DNA from: JBLNBU01 sp050260215
GTDB taxonomy: Bacteria; Pseudomonadota; Alphaproteobacteria; Rhodospirillales; Magnetospirillaceae
Direction of reading: 5' to 3'
Assembly: GCA_050260215.1 (NCBI GenBank)
Contig: JBLNBU010000193.1
Coordinates: 1 to 5,126, forward strand
DNA: 5,126 bases
Below are positions 1-5,126 of the stretch, one piece after another. The notes under the pieces are model-generated. The model was not told where the DNA came from. It made no database searches and worked only from the letters and a program-made list of their open reading frames with translations. Made by a program: the position numbers and the translations under genes. Numbering within the stretch: the stretch's first letter is position 1; each line of letters starts with the position of its first letter.

Positions 1-530
1 CCGAGCGCGCCGCCGCCATCGTCCGCTCGCTGCGCGGGTTTCTCGGCACCGGCGGGCCCGAGCTCAGCCGGCAGGACGTCGCCCAGCTGGTCCGCGGCGG
101 CGCCGGCCTGGCCGGCTCCGAGAACCCGGCCGGCCGCGAGACGCCGGTGCAGGTGGAACTGCCGAGCGACCTGCCGGCGGTCGACGCAGATCCGGTGCAG
201 GTCCAGGAGGTGCTGGTCAACCTGGTCCGCAACGCCGTCGAGGCCCAGGCGGGACTGCCGGCCTCGGGCCGCGCGGTCCTGGTGACGGCGCGCCCCGCCG
301 GCGACACCGTCGAAATCGCCGTCGCCGACCGTGGCCCCGGCCTCGCCCCCGAGATTGCCGAGCGGCTGTTCCAGCCCTTCACCACCAGCAAGGCCGGCGG
401 CATGGGCATGGGGCTGGCCATCAGCCGCACCATCGTCGAGGCCCACGGTGGCCAGCTGTGGCTGTCCGCCGACGGGCCGGCCGGCTGCTGTTTCCGTTTC
501 ACTCTCCCCGTTCATCGCGAGGAACCATGA
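1..530 (+). CDS. FixL-type sensor histidine kinase, C-terminal part (5' end outside window)
   Basis: The reading frame is open from the first complete codon at position 3 to the TGA at 528-530, giving 175 visible residues with no plausible start, so the gene begins upstream. The first residues (ERAAAIVRSLRGFL) match the second helix of the dimerisation/phosphotransfer domain in FixL-like kinases; the phosphorylated histidine and any PAS/sensor domain lie off the window. The ATP-binding domain follows: N box NLVRNAVEA (Asn at about visible residue 77), G1 box DRGPGL (109-114), F box LFQPFTTSK, and G2 box GGMGMGL (132-138), ending SRTIVEAHGG and a short tail. All ATP-binding boxes look intact, so the kinase should be functional. 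It is expected to phosphorylate the response regulator encoded immediately downstream, whose ATG overlaps its stop as ATGA. FixL, DctS and related kinases share this core, so oxygen sensing cannot be inferred without the N-terminus. Confidence 0.93.
   Translation, partial: ERAAAIVRSLRGFLGTGGPELSRQDVAQLVRGGAGLAGSENPAGRETPVQVELPSDLPAVDADPVQVQEVLVNLVRNAVEAQAGLPASGRAVLVTARPAGDTVEIAVADRGPGLAPEIAERLFQPFTTSKAGGMGMGLAISRTIVEAHGGQLWLSADGPAGCCFRFTLPVHREEP
519..523 (+). promoter_or_regulatory. Ribosome binding site deciding the FixJ-type regulator start
   Basis: GAGGA lies 3 bases before the ATG at 527. With the ATGA overlap and the immediate start of the receiver-domain beta strand (LSVHIVDDD), it favours 527 over the in-frame ATG at 458, which would add 23 residues lying antiparallel to no known domain and overlapping the kinase gene by 73 bp. 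Confidence 0.65.
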
Positions 531-1177
531 CACCCACTCTTTCCGTCCACATCGTCGATGACGACGACGCCATCCGCGAGGGCCTGTCGCTGCTGCTCGA
601 GACTGCGGGCTTTAGCGCCCACGCCTACCCGGACGCCGAGTCCTTCCTCAACCGCGGGGGGGCAGACCTGCCCGGCTGCGTGCTGCTCGACGTGCGCATG
701 CCCGGCATGTCGGGGCTGGACCTTCTGGGGGTTCTCAAGCGCAAGCAGCCGGAACTGCCGGTGGTCATCATCACCGGCCATGCCGACGTGCCCATGGCGG
801 TGCAGGCGCTCAAGGCCGGTGCCGACGACTTCATCGAGAAGCCCTTCGACGAGGACGTGCTGCTGGCCGCCGTGCGCAAGGCCCTGGACCGCGGCCGGCG
901 CGCATTGCGCGAACGCGACCAGGTGGCCGACATCCGCCGCCGCACCGACGAGCTGACCCCGCGCGAGCGCGAGGTGATGGAGCTGGTGGTGCGCGGCCTG
1001 TCCAACAAGGCCGCCGCCGCCGAGCTGGACATCAGCGTGCGCACCGTGGAGATCCACCGCGCCCGCGTCATGGAGAAGATGGCCGCCGACAGCCTGTCGG
1101 CCTTGGTACGCATGGCGCTGCGCCTCGAGGAGGACTCCGGTCGGGCGGGTGCGCTTGCCAGCGCCGCGGCACCGTAG
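527..1177 (+). CDS. FixJ-family response regulator (receiver + LuxR-type HTH)
   Basis: This 216-residue protein is a DNA-binding response regulator, slightly longer than FixJ (about 204). The receiver domain spans about residues 5-120: acidic cluster D11-D14, phospho-acceptor D55 in LLDVRMPG, T83 in IITGH, and K105 in FIEKPF, all key residues present. A charged linker (about 121-141) leads to a LuxR/GerE-type helix-turn-helix at about 142-200, with ELTPREREV and the helix pair NKAAAAELDIS / VRTVEIHRARVMEKM, very close in pattern to FixJ. The last 16 residues are low-complexity and Ala-rich. The start at 527 is chosen by the ATGA overlap with the kinase and GAGGA upstream, so the pair is probably translationally coupled. 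It most likely activates transcription when phosphorylated by the adjacent kinase; targets are unknown. It could be FixJ itself or a paralogue such as those controlling other respiratory or transport genes, so I give no symbol. Confidence 0.95.
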   Translation: MTPTLSVHIVDDDDAIREGLSLLLETAGFSAHAYPDAESFLNRGGADLPGCVLLDVRMPGMSGLDLLGVLKRKQPELPVVIITGHADVPMAVQALKAGADDFIEKPFDEDVLLAAVRKALDRGRRALRERDQVADIRRRTDELTPREREVMELVVRGLSNKAAAAELDISVRTVEIHRARVMEKMAADSLSALVRMALRLEEDSGRAGALASAAAP

Positions 1178-1212
1178 CAAGATCGGTTCGCGTCCATGAA
1201 AGCGAGGATGCC
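1178..1212 (+). other. 35-bp gap between regulator and CBS gene
   Basis: This is the only non-coding gap on the left block. It is too short for a comfortable promoter plus terminator, and I see no stem-loop with a T-run and no FixK/FNR-like TTGAT-N4-ATCAA palindrome. Co-transcription of the CBS and permease genes with the two-component genes is therefore the simplest reading, though a promoter inside the end of the regulator gene cannot be excluded. Confidence 0.5.
1204..1208 (+). promoter_or_regulatory. Ribosome binding site of the CBS gene
   Basis: GAGGA sits 4 bases upstream of the ATG at 1213 and supports that start. The other nearby ATGs (1196, 1208) are in a different frame and hit TGA at 1214-1216. 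Confidence 0.6.
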
Positions 1213-1659
1213 ATGACCTGCCAATCCATCCTCACCCAGCCGCCGGCGACCCTGTCCAAGGGCACCACCGTCGCCGAGGCCATGGCCCAGCTGGCCGCCA
1301 CCCGCGCCGCCACGCTGCCGGTGGTCGACGCCAAGGGCCATTTCGCCGGCGTCTTCGGCGTGCGCGAGGCCATCGGCCTGGTCCTGCCCCGGGCCGCCCG
1401 CGCCCAGGAGATCCAGGACCTGTCCTTCGTCGGCGACAGCCTCGACGACCTCAAGGTCCGCCTCGGCGCCGCGGCCCGCGACCCGGTCAGCCGCCATATG
1501 GCACCCCATCGCACCGTGCGCCCGGAAACCTCATTGGTCGAGGCGCTGCTGCTTCTTTACCGCGGCGACGCCTTCCTGCCGGTCTGCGACGATGCCGGCC
1601 ACCTGGTCGGCATCGCCACCGCCGCCGACTGCCTGACCCGGCTGTCGGAGAAGCCCTGA
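1213..1659 (+). CDS. Small tandem CBS-domain protein
   Basis: This 148-residue soluble protein consists of two CBS motifs, a Bateman module. CBS1 covers about residues 5-60, with TTVAEAMAQLAATRAATLPVVD followed by the strand-helix GHFAGVFGVREAIGLVL. CBS2 covers about residues 92-147, with PVSRHMAP, TSLVEALLLLYRGDAFLPVCD and GHLVGIATAADCL. A linker of about 30 residues (60-91) separates them. No other domain and no signal peptide or membrane segment is seen. Bateman modules usually bind adenosine nucleotides and regulate a partner enzyme or channel. The gene's stop TGA overlaps the ATG of the permease downstream (TGATG), so the two products are likely made in step, and a regulatory role on that permease is a reasonable inference. 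The ligand and partner are not proven by sequence. Confidence 0.92.
   Translation: MTCQSILTQPPATLSKGTTVAEAMAQLAATRAATLPVVDAKGHFAGVFGVREAIGLVLPRAARAQEIQDLSFVGDSLDDLKVRLGAAARDPVSRHMAPHRTVRPETSLVEALLLLYRGDAFLPVCDDAGHLVGIATAADCLTRLSEKP
1647..1650 (+). promoter_or_regulatory. Ribosome binding site of the permease, inside the CBS gene
   Basis: GGAG, continuing as GGAGAAG, lies 8 bases before the ATG at 1659, inside the last codons of the CBS gene. It supports the start at 1659 rather than the in-frame Met30 codon. Confidence 0.5.
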
Positions 1660-2993
1660 TGGAAGCCTGGGTTCCCAGGGTACCGTTCGGCCTCGATCCC
1701 CTGTGGGTCGCCACCGGGCTGCTGGTGGCGACCTACGCCGTCATCATGAGCGAGAAGGTCAACCGTGCCCTGGCCGCCCTGATCGGCGCCGGCCTGATGA
1801 TCGTGGTGGGCATCCTCAACCAGAAGGCGGCGGTCGACGGCATCGACTTCAACACCATCGCCCTGCTCACCGGCATGATGGTCATCGTCGCGGTGACCCG
1901 CAAATGCGGCGTTTTCCAGTACGTGGCCATCTGGTCGGCCAAGAAGGTCGACGCCAGCCCGGCCGGCATCTTGCTGATGCTGCAGGTGATCACCGCGGTG
2001 TTCTCCGCCTTCCTCGACAACGTCACCACCGTGCTGCTGGTGGTCCCCGTCGCGCTGGTCATCACCGAGGAATTGAAGGTCAAGCCGTGGCCGTTCCTGG
2101 TGGCGATGATCTTCGCCTCCAACATCGGCGGCACCGCCACCCTGATCGGCGATCCGCCCAACATCCTGATCGGCTCGGCGACGGGCTTGAGCTTCAACGA
2201 CTTCGTGGTCAACCTGACGCCGCTGATCGTGGTGGTGCAGGCGGTGACCGCGGCCATCATCCACCTGGTGTGGGGCCGCCGGTTGCATGCCTCGGCCGAG
2301 GCACGCGCCCGCGTCATGCATTTCAGCGCCGCCGAAGCGATCACCGACCACCGCCTGCTCAAGCAGTCCATGGCGGTGCTGGCGACGGTGGTGCTGGCCT
2401 TCGTCTTCGCCCACCCGCTGGGGCTGGAACCGGGCACCATCGCCATGCTGGGCGCGGCGGTGCTGCTGCTTCTGCACAACCTGGGACGCTCGCCCGAGCA
2501 GCAGTCCGAGGACGTGCACGCCACCTTCGCCGAGGTCGAGTGGATCACCATCTTCTTCTTCATCGGCCTGTTCATCGTGGTGCGCGGCGTCGAGCAGGCG
2601 GGGCTGCTGCGCCTGTTGGCCGAAAAGCTGCTGGCCGCCACCGGCGGCGACATGGCGGTGACCACGCTCGCCATCCTGTGGGCGTCGGCGCTGCTGTCGG
2701 CGGTGGTCGACAACATCCCCTTCGTCGCCACCATGATCCCGCTGATCAAGAGCATGGCCCCCACCTTCGGCGGGCCCGAGGCGCTGAAGCCCTTGTGGTG
2801 GGCGCTGAGCCTGGGCGCCTGCCTGGGCGGCAACGGCACCCTGGTCGGCGCCTCGGCCAACCTGACGGTGGCGGGCATGGCCGAGCGCGCCGGCCATCCG
2901 GTGCGCTTCATTCCCTTCCTGAAGGTCGCCTTCGGCCTGATGCTGGTGTCGGTGGCCCTTGCCCACGCCTACCTGGTGGTGCGCTACCTCTAG
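1659..2993 (+). CDS. ArsB/NhaD-type (P-permease, ion transporter superfamily) membrane transporter
   Basis: This 444-residue inner-membrane protein is almost entirely hydrophobic, with roughly 11-12 predicted membrane stretches (starting near residues 13, 35, 63, 102, 145, 181, 236, 258, 293, 332, 375 and 418) and a soluble loop near 206-235. Length is normal for the family. Hallmarks occur twice, as expected from the internal inverted repeat. The first half has FLDNVTTVLLVVP (118-130) and SNIGGTATLIGDPPNI (154-169); the second half has SAVVDNIPFVATMIP (347-361) and GACLGGNGTLVGASANL (386-402). The Asp-Asn and Gly-rich pairs are the probable substrate/ion sites. The family includes ArsB (arsenite), NhaD (Na+/H+), SLC13-type anion carriers and the animal P protein; sequence alone does not choose among them, and no ars gene is adjacent. 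The start at 1659 overlaps the CBS stop and keeps the first membrane helix. The gene ends in a CTAG shared with phoB on the other strand. Confidence 0.92.
   Translation: MEAWVPRVPFGLDPLWVATGLLVATYAVIMSEKVNRALAALIGAGLMIVVGILNQKAAVDGIDFNTIALLTGMMVIVAVTRKCGVFQYVAIWSAKKVDASPAGILLMLQVITAVFSAFLDNVTTVLLVVPVALVITEELKVKPWPFLVAMIFASNIGGTATLIGDPPNILIGSATGLSFNDFVVNLTPLIVVVQAVTAAIIHLVWGRRLHASAEARARVMHFSAAEAITDHRLLKQSMAVLATVVLAFVFAHPLGLEPGTIAMLGAAVLLLLHNLGRSPEQQSEDVHATFAEVEWITIFFFIGLFIVVRGVEQAGLLRLLAEKLLAATGGDMAVTTLAILWASALLSAVVDNIPFVATMIPLIKSMAPTFGGPEALKPLWWALSLGACLGGNGTLVGASANLTVAGMAERAGHPVRFIPFLKVAFGLMLVSVALAHAYLVVRYL
2990..2993. other. Shared CTAG: overlapping stop codons of convergent genes
   Basis: On the + strand TAG at 2991-2993 ends the permease; on the - strand TAG (CTA at 2990-2992) ends phoB. 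The palindrome CTAG serves both, leaving no intergenic DNA. Neither strand shows a hairpin with a T-run nearby, so termination must be Rho-dependent or extend into the opposing gene. Confidence 0.95.
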
Positions 2994-3670
2994 TCGGCGT
3001 CGTCGAGGGCATAGCCGGCCGCCCGCACGGTGCGGATGGGATCGGGCTCGCCCAGGGCGACGCGCAAGCGGCGGATGTGGACGTCGACGGTGCGCGGCTC
3101 GACGTGGATGTCGGCGCCCCACACCGCTGCCAGCAGTTGCTCGCGCGAGAAGACGGTGCGCGGGTGCTGCAGGAAGAAGTGCATCAGCCGGAATTCGGTC
3201 GGGCCCAGGTGGAGGGGCTTGCCCCCCCGGCTCACCCGTTGGGTGCCCAGATCCAGGGTCAGGTCGGCAAAGGCCAGCTCGCCGCGCTGGGGCAGCGGCG
3301 GGGCGCGGCGCAGCAGGGCGCGCACCCGCGCCATCAGCTCAGGCACCGAGAACGGCTTGGTCAGATAATCATCGGCGCCGGTGTTCAGCCCGCGGATCTT
3401 GTCGGCCTCCTCGGCGCGCGCGGTCACCATGATGACGGGGGTGTCGCGCGTCTCGGCCCGGCGGCGGATCTCGCGGCAGACCTCGACGCCCGACAGCTTG
3501 GGCAGCATCCAGTCCAGCAGCACCAGGTCGGGGCGCATGCGCCCGGCCATGGCCAGCGCGGCCTCGCCATCCTCGGCCACCACCACCCGATAGCCCTCTT
3601 TCTCGAGGTTGTACTGGAGCATGGTGACCAGGGCGGGCTCGTCCTCGACGATCAGCACCAGCGGCTTCAT
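2990..3670 (-). CDS. phoB: Phosphate regulon response regulator PhoB (OmpR family)
   Basis: This 226-residue transcription factor is activated by phosphorylation under phosphate limitation and binds Pho boxes. The receiver domain (about 1-122) has acidic E9/D10 in VEDEP, phospho-acceptor D53 in LLDWMLP, T83 in MVTAR and K105 in LTKPF. The winged-helix domain (about 130-223) has the PhoB/OmpR pattern LGPTEFRLMHFFLQHP, VFSREQLLAAVWG, the recognition helix RTVDVHIRRLR and the hairpin RTVRAAGYAL. The DWMLP context and VEPRTVDVHIRRLR are characteristic of PhoB within the OmpR family, and position after pst-phoU confirms it. The start codon at 3668-3670 leads straight into the first beta strand. 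Only 4 bp separate it from the phoU stop, so it is co-transcribed with phoU. No phoR follows; the strand is taken over by the convergent permease. Confidence 0.96.
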   Translation of the reverse strand: MKPLVLIVEDEPALVTMLQYNLEKEGYRVVVAEDGEAALAMAGRMRPDLVLLDWMLPKLSGVEVCREIRRRAETRDTPVIMVTARAEEADKIRGLNTGADDYLTKPFSVPELMARVRALLRRAPPLPQRGELAFADLTLDLGTQRVSRGGKPLHLGPTEFRLMHFFLQHPRTVFSREQLLAAVWGADIHVEPRTVDVHIRRLRVALGEPDPIRTVRAAGYALDDAD

Positions 3671-3674
3671 GGGT

Positions 3675-4361
3675 CTAGCAGGCCTCCCGCGGCTTGGGGC
3701 GCTCGCCCTGGATGGTGACGCCCCTGACCAGGAAATGCACCACCTCGGCGATATTGGTGGCGTGGTCGCCGATGCGCTCGATGTTCTTGGCCATGAACAT
3801 CAGGTGGGTGCCGGCGGTGATGGTACGCGGATCGGCCATCATCGCCGCGATCAGCTCGCCGAACAGGGCGTTGTAGGCCTGGTCGGCCTCCTCGTCGCGC
3901 CGCCACACCGCCACCGCCTTGTCCACGTCCTGGTCGGAGTAGGCGTCCAGCACGTCCTTGAGCATGGCCTGAACCAGGGTGCCCAGTTGGCCCAGCCGGC
4001 CGACCGCCTCGAGGTTCGGCTGGCCGGCCAACGCCAGCGAGCGCTTGGCCACGTTGGCGGCATAATCGCCGACCCGTTCCAGCTCGCCCGAGATCTTCAG
4101 CGCGGCGACGATGTGGCGCAGGTCGACCGCCATCGGCTGGCGCAGCGCCAGCAGCCGCACGGTGAAGGACTGCACCTCGTGCTCCAGCTCGTCGATGCGG
4201 CCGTCGCCGGCTACCACCCTGCCGGCCAACTCGGCATCGCGCTCGGTCAGGGCCTGCAGGGCCGCGGCCAGCTGGGCCTCGGCGATGCCGCCCATGCGCG
4301 AAATGATCCCCGCCAGATGCGACAGTTCCTCGTCGTAGGATTTGACCGTGTGCTCTCCCAT
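3675..4361 (-). CDS. phoU: Phosphate signalling protein PhoU
   Basis: This 228-residue all-helical cytoplasmic protein links the Pst transporter to the PhoR kinase and represses Pho signalling when phosphate is plentiful. It shows the two repeated three-helix PhoU halves. The first metal/conserved motif is ELERVGDYAANVAK (93-106), preceded by the DLRHIVAALKIS helix; the second is NIERIGDHATNIAE (193-206), preceded by GTHLMFMAK. Both E-R-x-G-D cores are intact, and length is normal (about 230-240). The N-terminus HTVKSYDEEL fits alphaproteobacterial PhoU and, with a strong Shine-Dalgarno just upstream, fixes the start at 4359-4361. The pstB stop lies 11 bp upstream, and phoB begins 4 bp after the stop. 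Confidence 0.97.
   Translation of the reverse strand: MGEHTVKSYDEELSHLAGIISRMGGIAEAQLAAALQALTERDAELAGRVVAGDGRIDELEHEVQSFTVRLLALRQPMAVDLRHIVAALKISGELERVGDYAANVAKRSLALAGQPNLEAVGRLGQLGTLVQAMLKDVLDAYSDQDVDKAVAVWRRDEEADQAYNALFGELIAAMMADPRTITAGTHLMFMAKNIERIGDHATNIAEVVHFLVRGVTIQGERPKPREAC
3683..3688 (-). promoter_or_regulatory. Likely ribosome binding site of phoB, inside the phoU 3' end
   Basis: On the - strand GGGAGG occurs 12 bases before the phoB ATG, within the last codons of phoU (Arg-Glu-Ala). The spacing is longer than ideal (typically 5-9), so ribosomes finishing phoU may contribute by translational coupling across the 4-bp gap. Confidence 0.45.
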
Positions 4362-4366
4362 CTCCG

Positions 4367-4373
4367 CCTCCTT
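4367..4373 (-). promoter_or_regulatory. Strong Shine-Dalgarno of phoU
   Basis: On the - strand AAGGAGG lies 5 bases before the phoU ATG, an essentially complete match to the anti-Shine-Dalgarno. Its first A is the last base of the pstB TGA stop (4375-4373), so phoU initiation sits right on the end of pstB. Confidence 0.8.
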
Positions 4374-5126
4374 CAGCCGAAGCGGCCGGTGATGTAGCCC
4401 TGGGTGAGGTTATGGGCCGGGTTGGTGAAGATCTGCTCGGTGTCGCCGACCTCGATCAGGTCGCCCAGATGGAAGAAGGCCGTGCGCTGGGAGACACGTG
4501 CCGCCTGCTGCATGGAATGGGTGACGATGACGATGGTGAAGTTGTCGCGCAACTCGTCGATCAGCTCCTCGACCTTGGCGGTGGCGATGGGATCGAGCGC
4601 CGAGCACGGCTCGTCCATCAAGATCACCTCGGGCTGCACCGCGATGGCGCGCGCGATGCACAGGCGCTGCTGCTGGCCGCCGGACAGCCCGGTGCCGGCG
4701 TCGTGCAGGCGGTCCTTGACCTCGGCCAGCAGGCCGGCCTTTTCCAGGCTGGTCATGACGATGGCGTCCAGCTCGGCGCCGTCGCGGGCCAGCCCGTGGA
4801 TGCGCGGGCCATAGGCGACGTTGTCGTAGATGGACTTCGGGAACGGGTTGGGCTTCTGGAACACCATGCCGACCCGGGCGCGCAGTTGCACCGCGTCGAC
4901 GTGGCGGCCGTACAGGTCTTCACCGTCCAGGGTCAGCGAGCCGGTCACCACCGCGCTTTCGACCAGGTCGTTCATGCGGTTGATACAGCGCAGGAAGGTG
5001 GACTTGCCGCAGCCCGAAGGGCCGATCAGCGCGGTCACCTCGCCGGCGCGGATGTCCAGGTCCACGTGCTTCAGCGCGTGCTTGTCGCCGTAGTGGACGT
5101 TGAGGTCGCGGGCCGAGATCTTGGCC
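4373..5126 (-). CDS. pstB: Phosphate ABC transporter ATP-binding protein PstB (first few codons outside window)
   Basis: The frame is open from the window end to TGA at 4373-4375, giving 250 visible residues. PstB is usually about 250-270, so only a handful of N-terminal residues are missing. The visible start AKISARDLNVHYGDKHAL is the normal PstB first strand, which shows the GTG at 5063-5065 is an internal Val, not the start. ABC motifs in visible numbering: Walker A GPSGCGKST (35-43), Q loop VFQKPNPFP (Q90), signature LSGGQQQR (147-154), Walker B VILMDEP with catalytic E172, and switch His203 in IVTHSMQQAARVS. The PstB-specific features FLRCINRMND after Walker A and KPNPFPKSIYDNV are both present. 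It powers high-affinity phosphate import at the inner membrane with PstA/PstC (expected upstream, beyond the window) and PstS. It precedes phoU by 11 bp in one operon. Confidence 0.97.
   Translation of the reverse strand, partial: AKISARDLNVHYGDKHALKHVDLDIRAGEVTALIGPSGCGKSTFLRCINRMNDLVESAVVTGSLTLDGEDLYGRHVDAVQLRARVGMVFQKPNPFPKSIYDNVAYGPRIHGLARDGAELDAIVMTSLEKAGLLAEVKDRLHDAGTGLSGGQQQRLCIARAIAVQPEVILMDEPCSALDPIATAKVEELIDELRDNFTIVIVTHSMQQAARVSQRTAFFHLGDLIEVGDTEQIFTNPAHNLTQGYITGRFG

Noticed and set aside
147..149. GTG as the start of a 127-residue kinase-like protein
   Set aside because: The same frame continues upstream to the window edge with recognisable phosphotransfer-domain helix sequence, so this is an internal Val codon.
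458..526. An upstream in-frame ATG for the FixJ-type regulator
   Set aside because: It would add 23 residues with no family counterpart and overlap the kinase by 73 bp. The ATG at 527 has GAGGA upstream, the ATGA overlap and the normal receiver start.
1178..1212. A FixK/FNR-type operator or intrinsic terminator in the gap before the CBS gene
   Set aside because: No TTGAT-N4-ATCAA palindrome and no GC stem followed by a T-run is present in these 35 bases.
512..1509. Long open frames on the - strand across the FixJ-type and CBS genes
   Set aside because: No recognisable domain and an amino-acid make-up typical of antisense GC-rich frames; the + strand genes here have complete motif sets.
1659..2993. 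Calling the permease ArsB, an arsenite pump
   Set aside because: The fold family is shared by carriers of several ions; there is no arsR, arsC or arsA next to it and no arsenite-specific feature I can point to.
1557..3122. A 521-codon open frame on the - strand, antisense to the permease
   Set aside because: Its translation is dominated by His, Arg, Gly, Asp and Gln with no domain. It is the mirror of a GC-rich hydrophobic gene whose third positions are G/C; stops are rare in such shadow frames.
1703..3718. A 671-codon open frame on the + strand crossing the permease, the convergent junction and antisense phoB
   Set aside because: Low-complexity Arg/Gly/His-rich translation spanning two well-supported genes on opposite strands; a compositional shadow.
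5063..5065. GTG as the start of PstB
   Set aside because: The 20 codons before it encode the conserved PstB N-terminal strand including HYGDKHAL, so the true start lies beyond 5126.

Overview
The window reads as ordinary chromosomal DNA from a high-GC alphaproteobacterium. Third codon positions are strongly G/C-biased. The phoU-phoB pair follows pstB, PhoB ends in the 'VRAAGYALD' style typical of alphaproteobacterial PhoB, and PhoU opens with the 'HTVKSYDEEL' style of that class. A Rhodospirillales (Magnetospirillum-like) source is my guess; this comes from recognising protein style, not from a search.

Layout: two head-to-head-terminating gene blocks fill almost all of the window. Left block (+ strand, 1-2993): the C-terminal part of a FixL-type sensor histidine kinase (cut by the window start), a FixJ-type response regulator overlapping it by ATGA, then after 35 bp a small tandem-CBS protein, then an ArsB/NhaD/P-permease-family membrane transporter overlapping the CBS gene by one base (TGATG). 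Right block (- strand, 5126-2990): pstB (its first few codons lie beyond the window end), phoU and phoB, with gaps of 11 and 4 bp. This is the distal part of a pst-phoU-phoB phosphate operon. The two blocks meet at 2990-2993, where one CTAG supplies the stop codon of both the transporter and phoB.

How the genes work together: the right block is the phosphate-starvation module. PstB is the ATPase of the high-affinity phosphate ABC transporter, PhoU links the transporter to the (unseen) PhoR kinase, and PhoB is the transcriptional output. The left block is a two-component system of the FixLJ class followed by what looks like a permease with a separately encoded nucleotide-sensing CBS partner. 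Neither the signal nor the transported ion can be read from the sequence.

No gene-free stretch exceeds 35 bp. I see no RNA gene, mobile element, CRISPR array or convincing terminator. Nothing here amounts to a clearly new system. The most interesting items are the CBS-permease coupling and the fully shared stop at the convergent junction.
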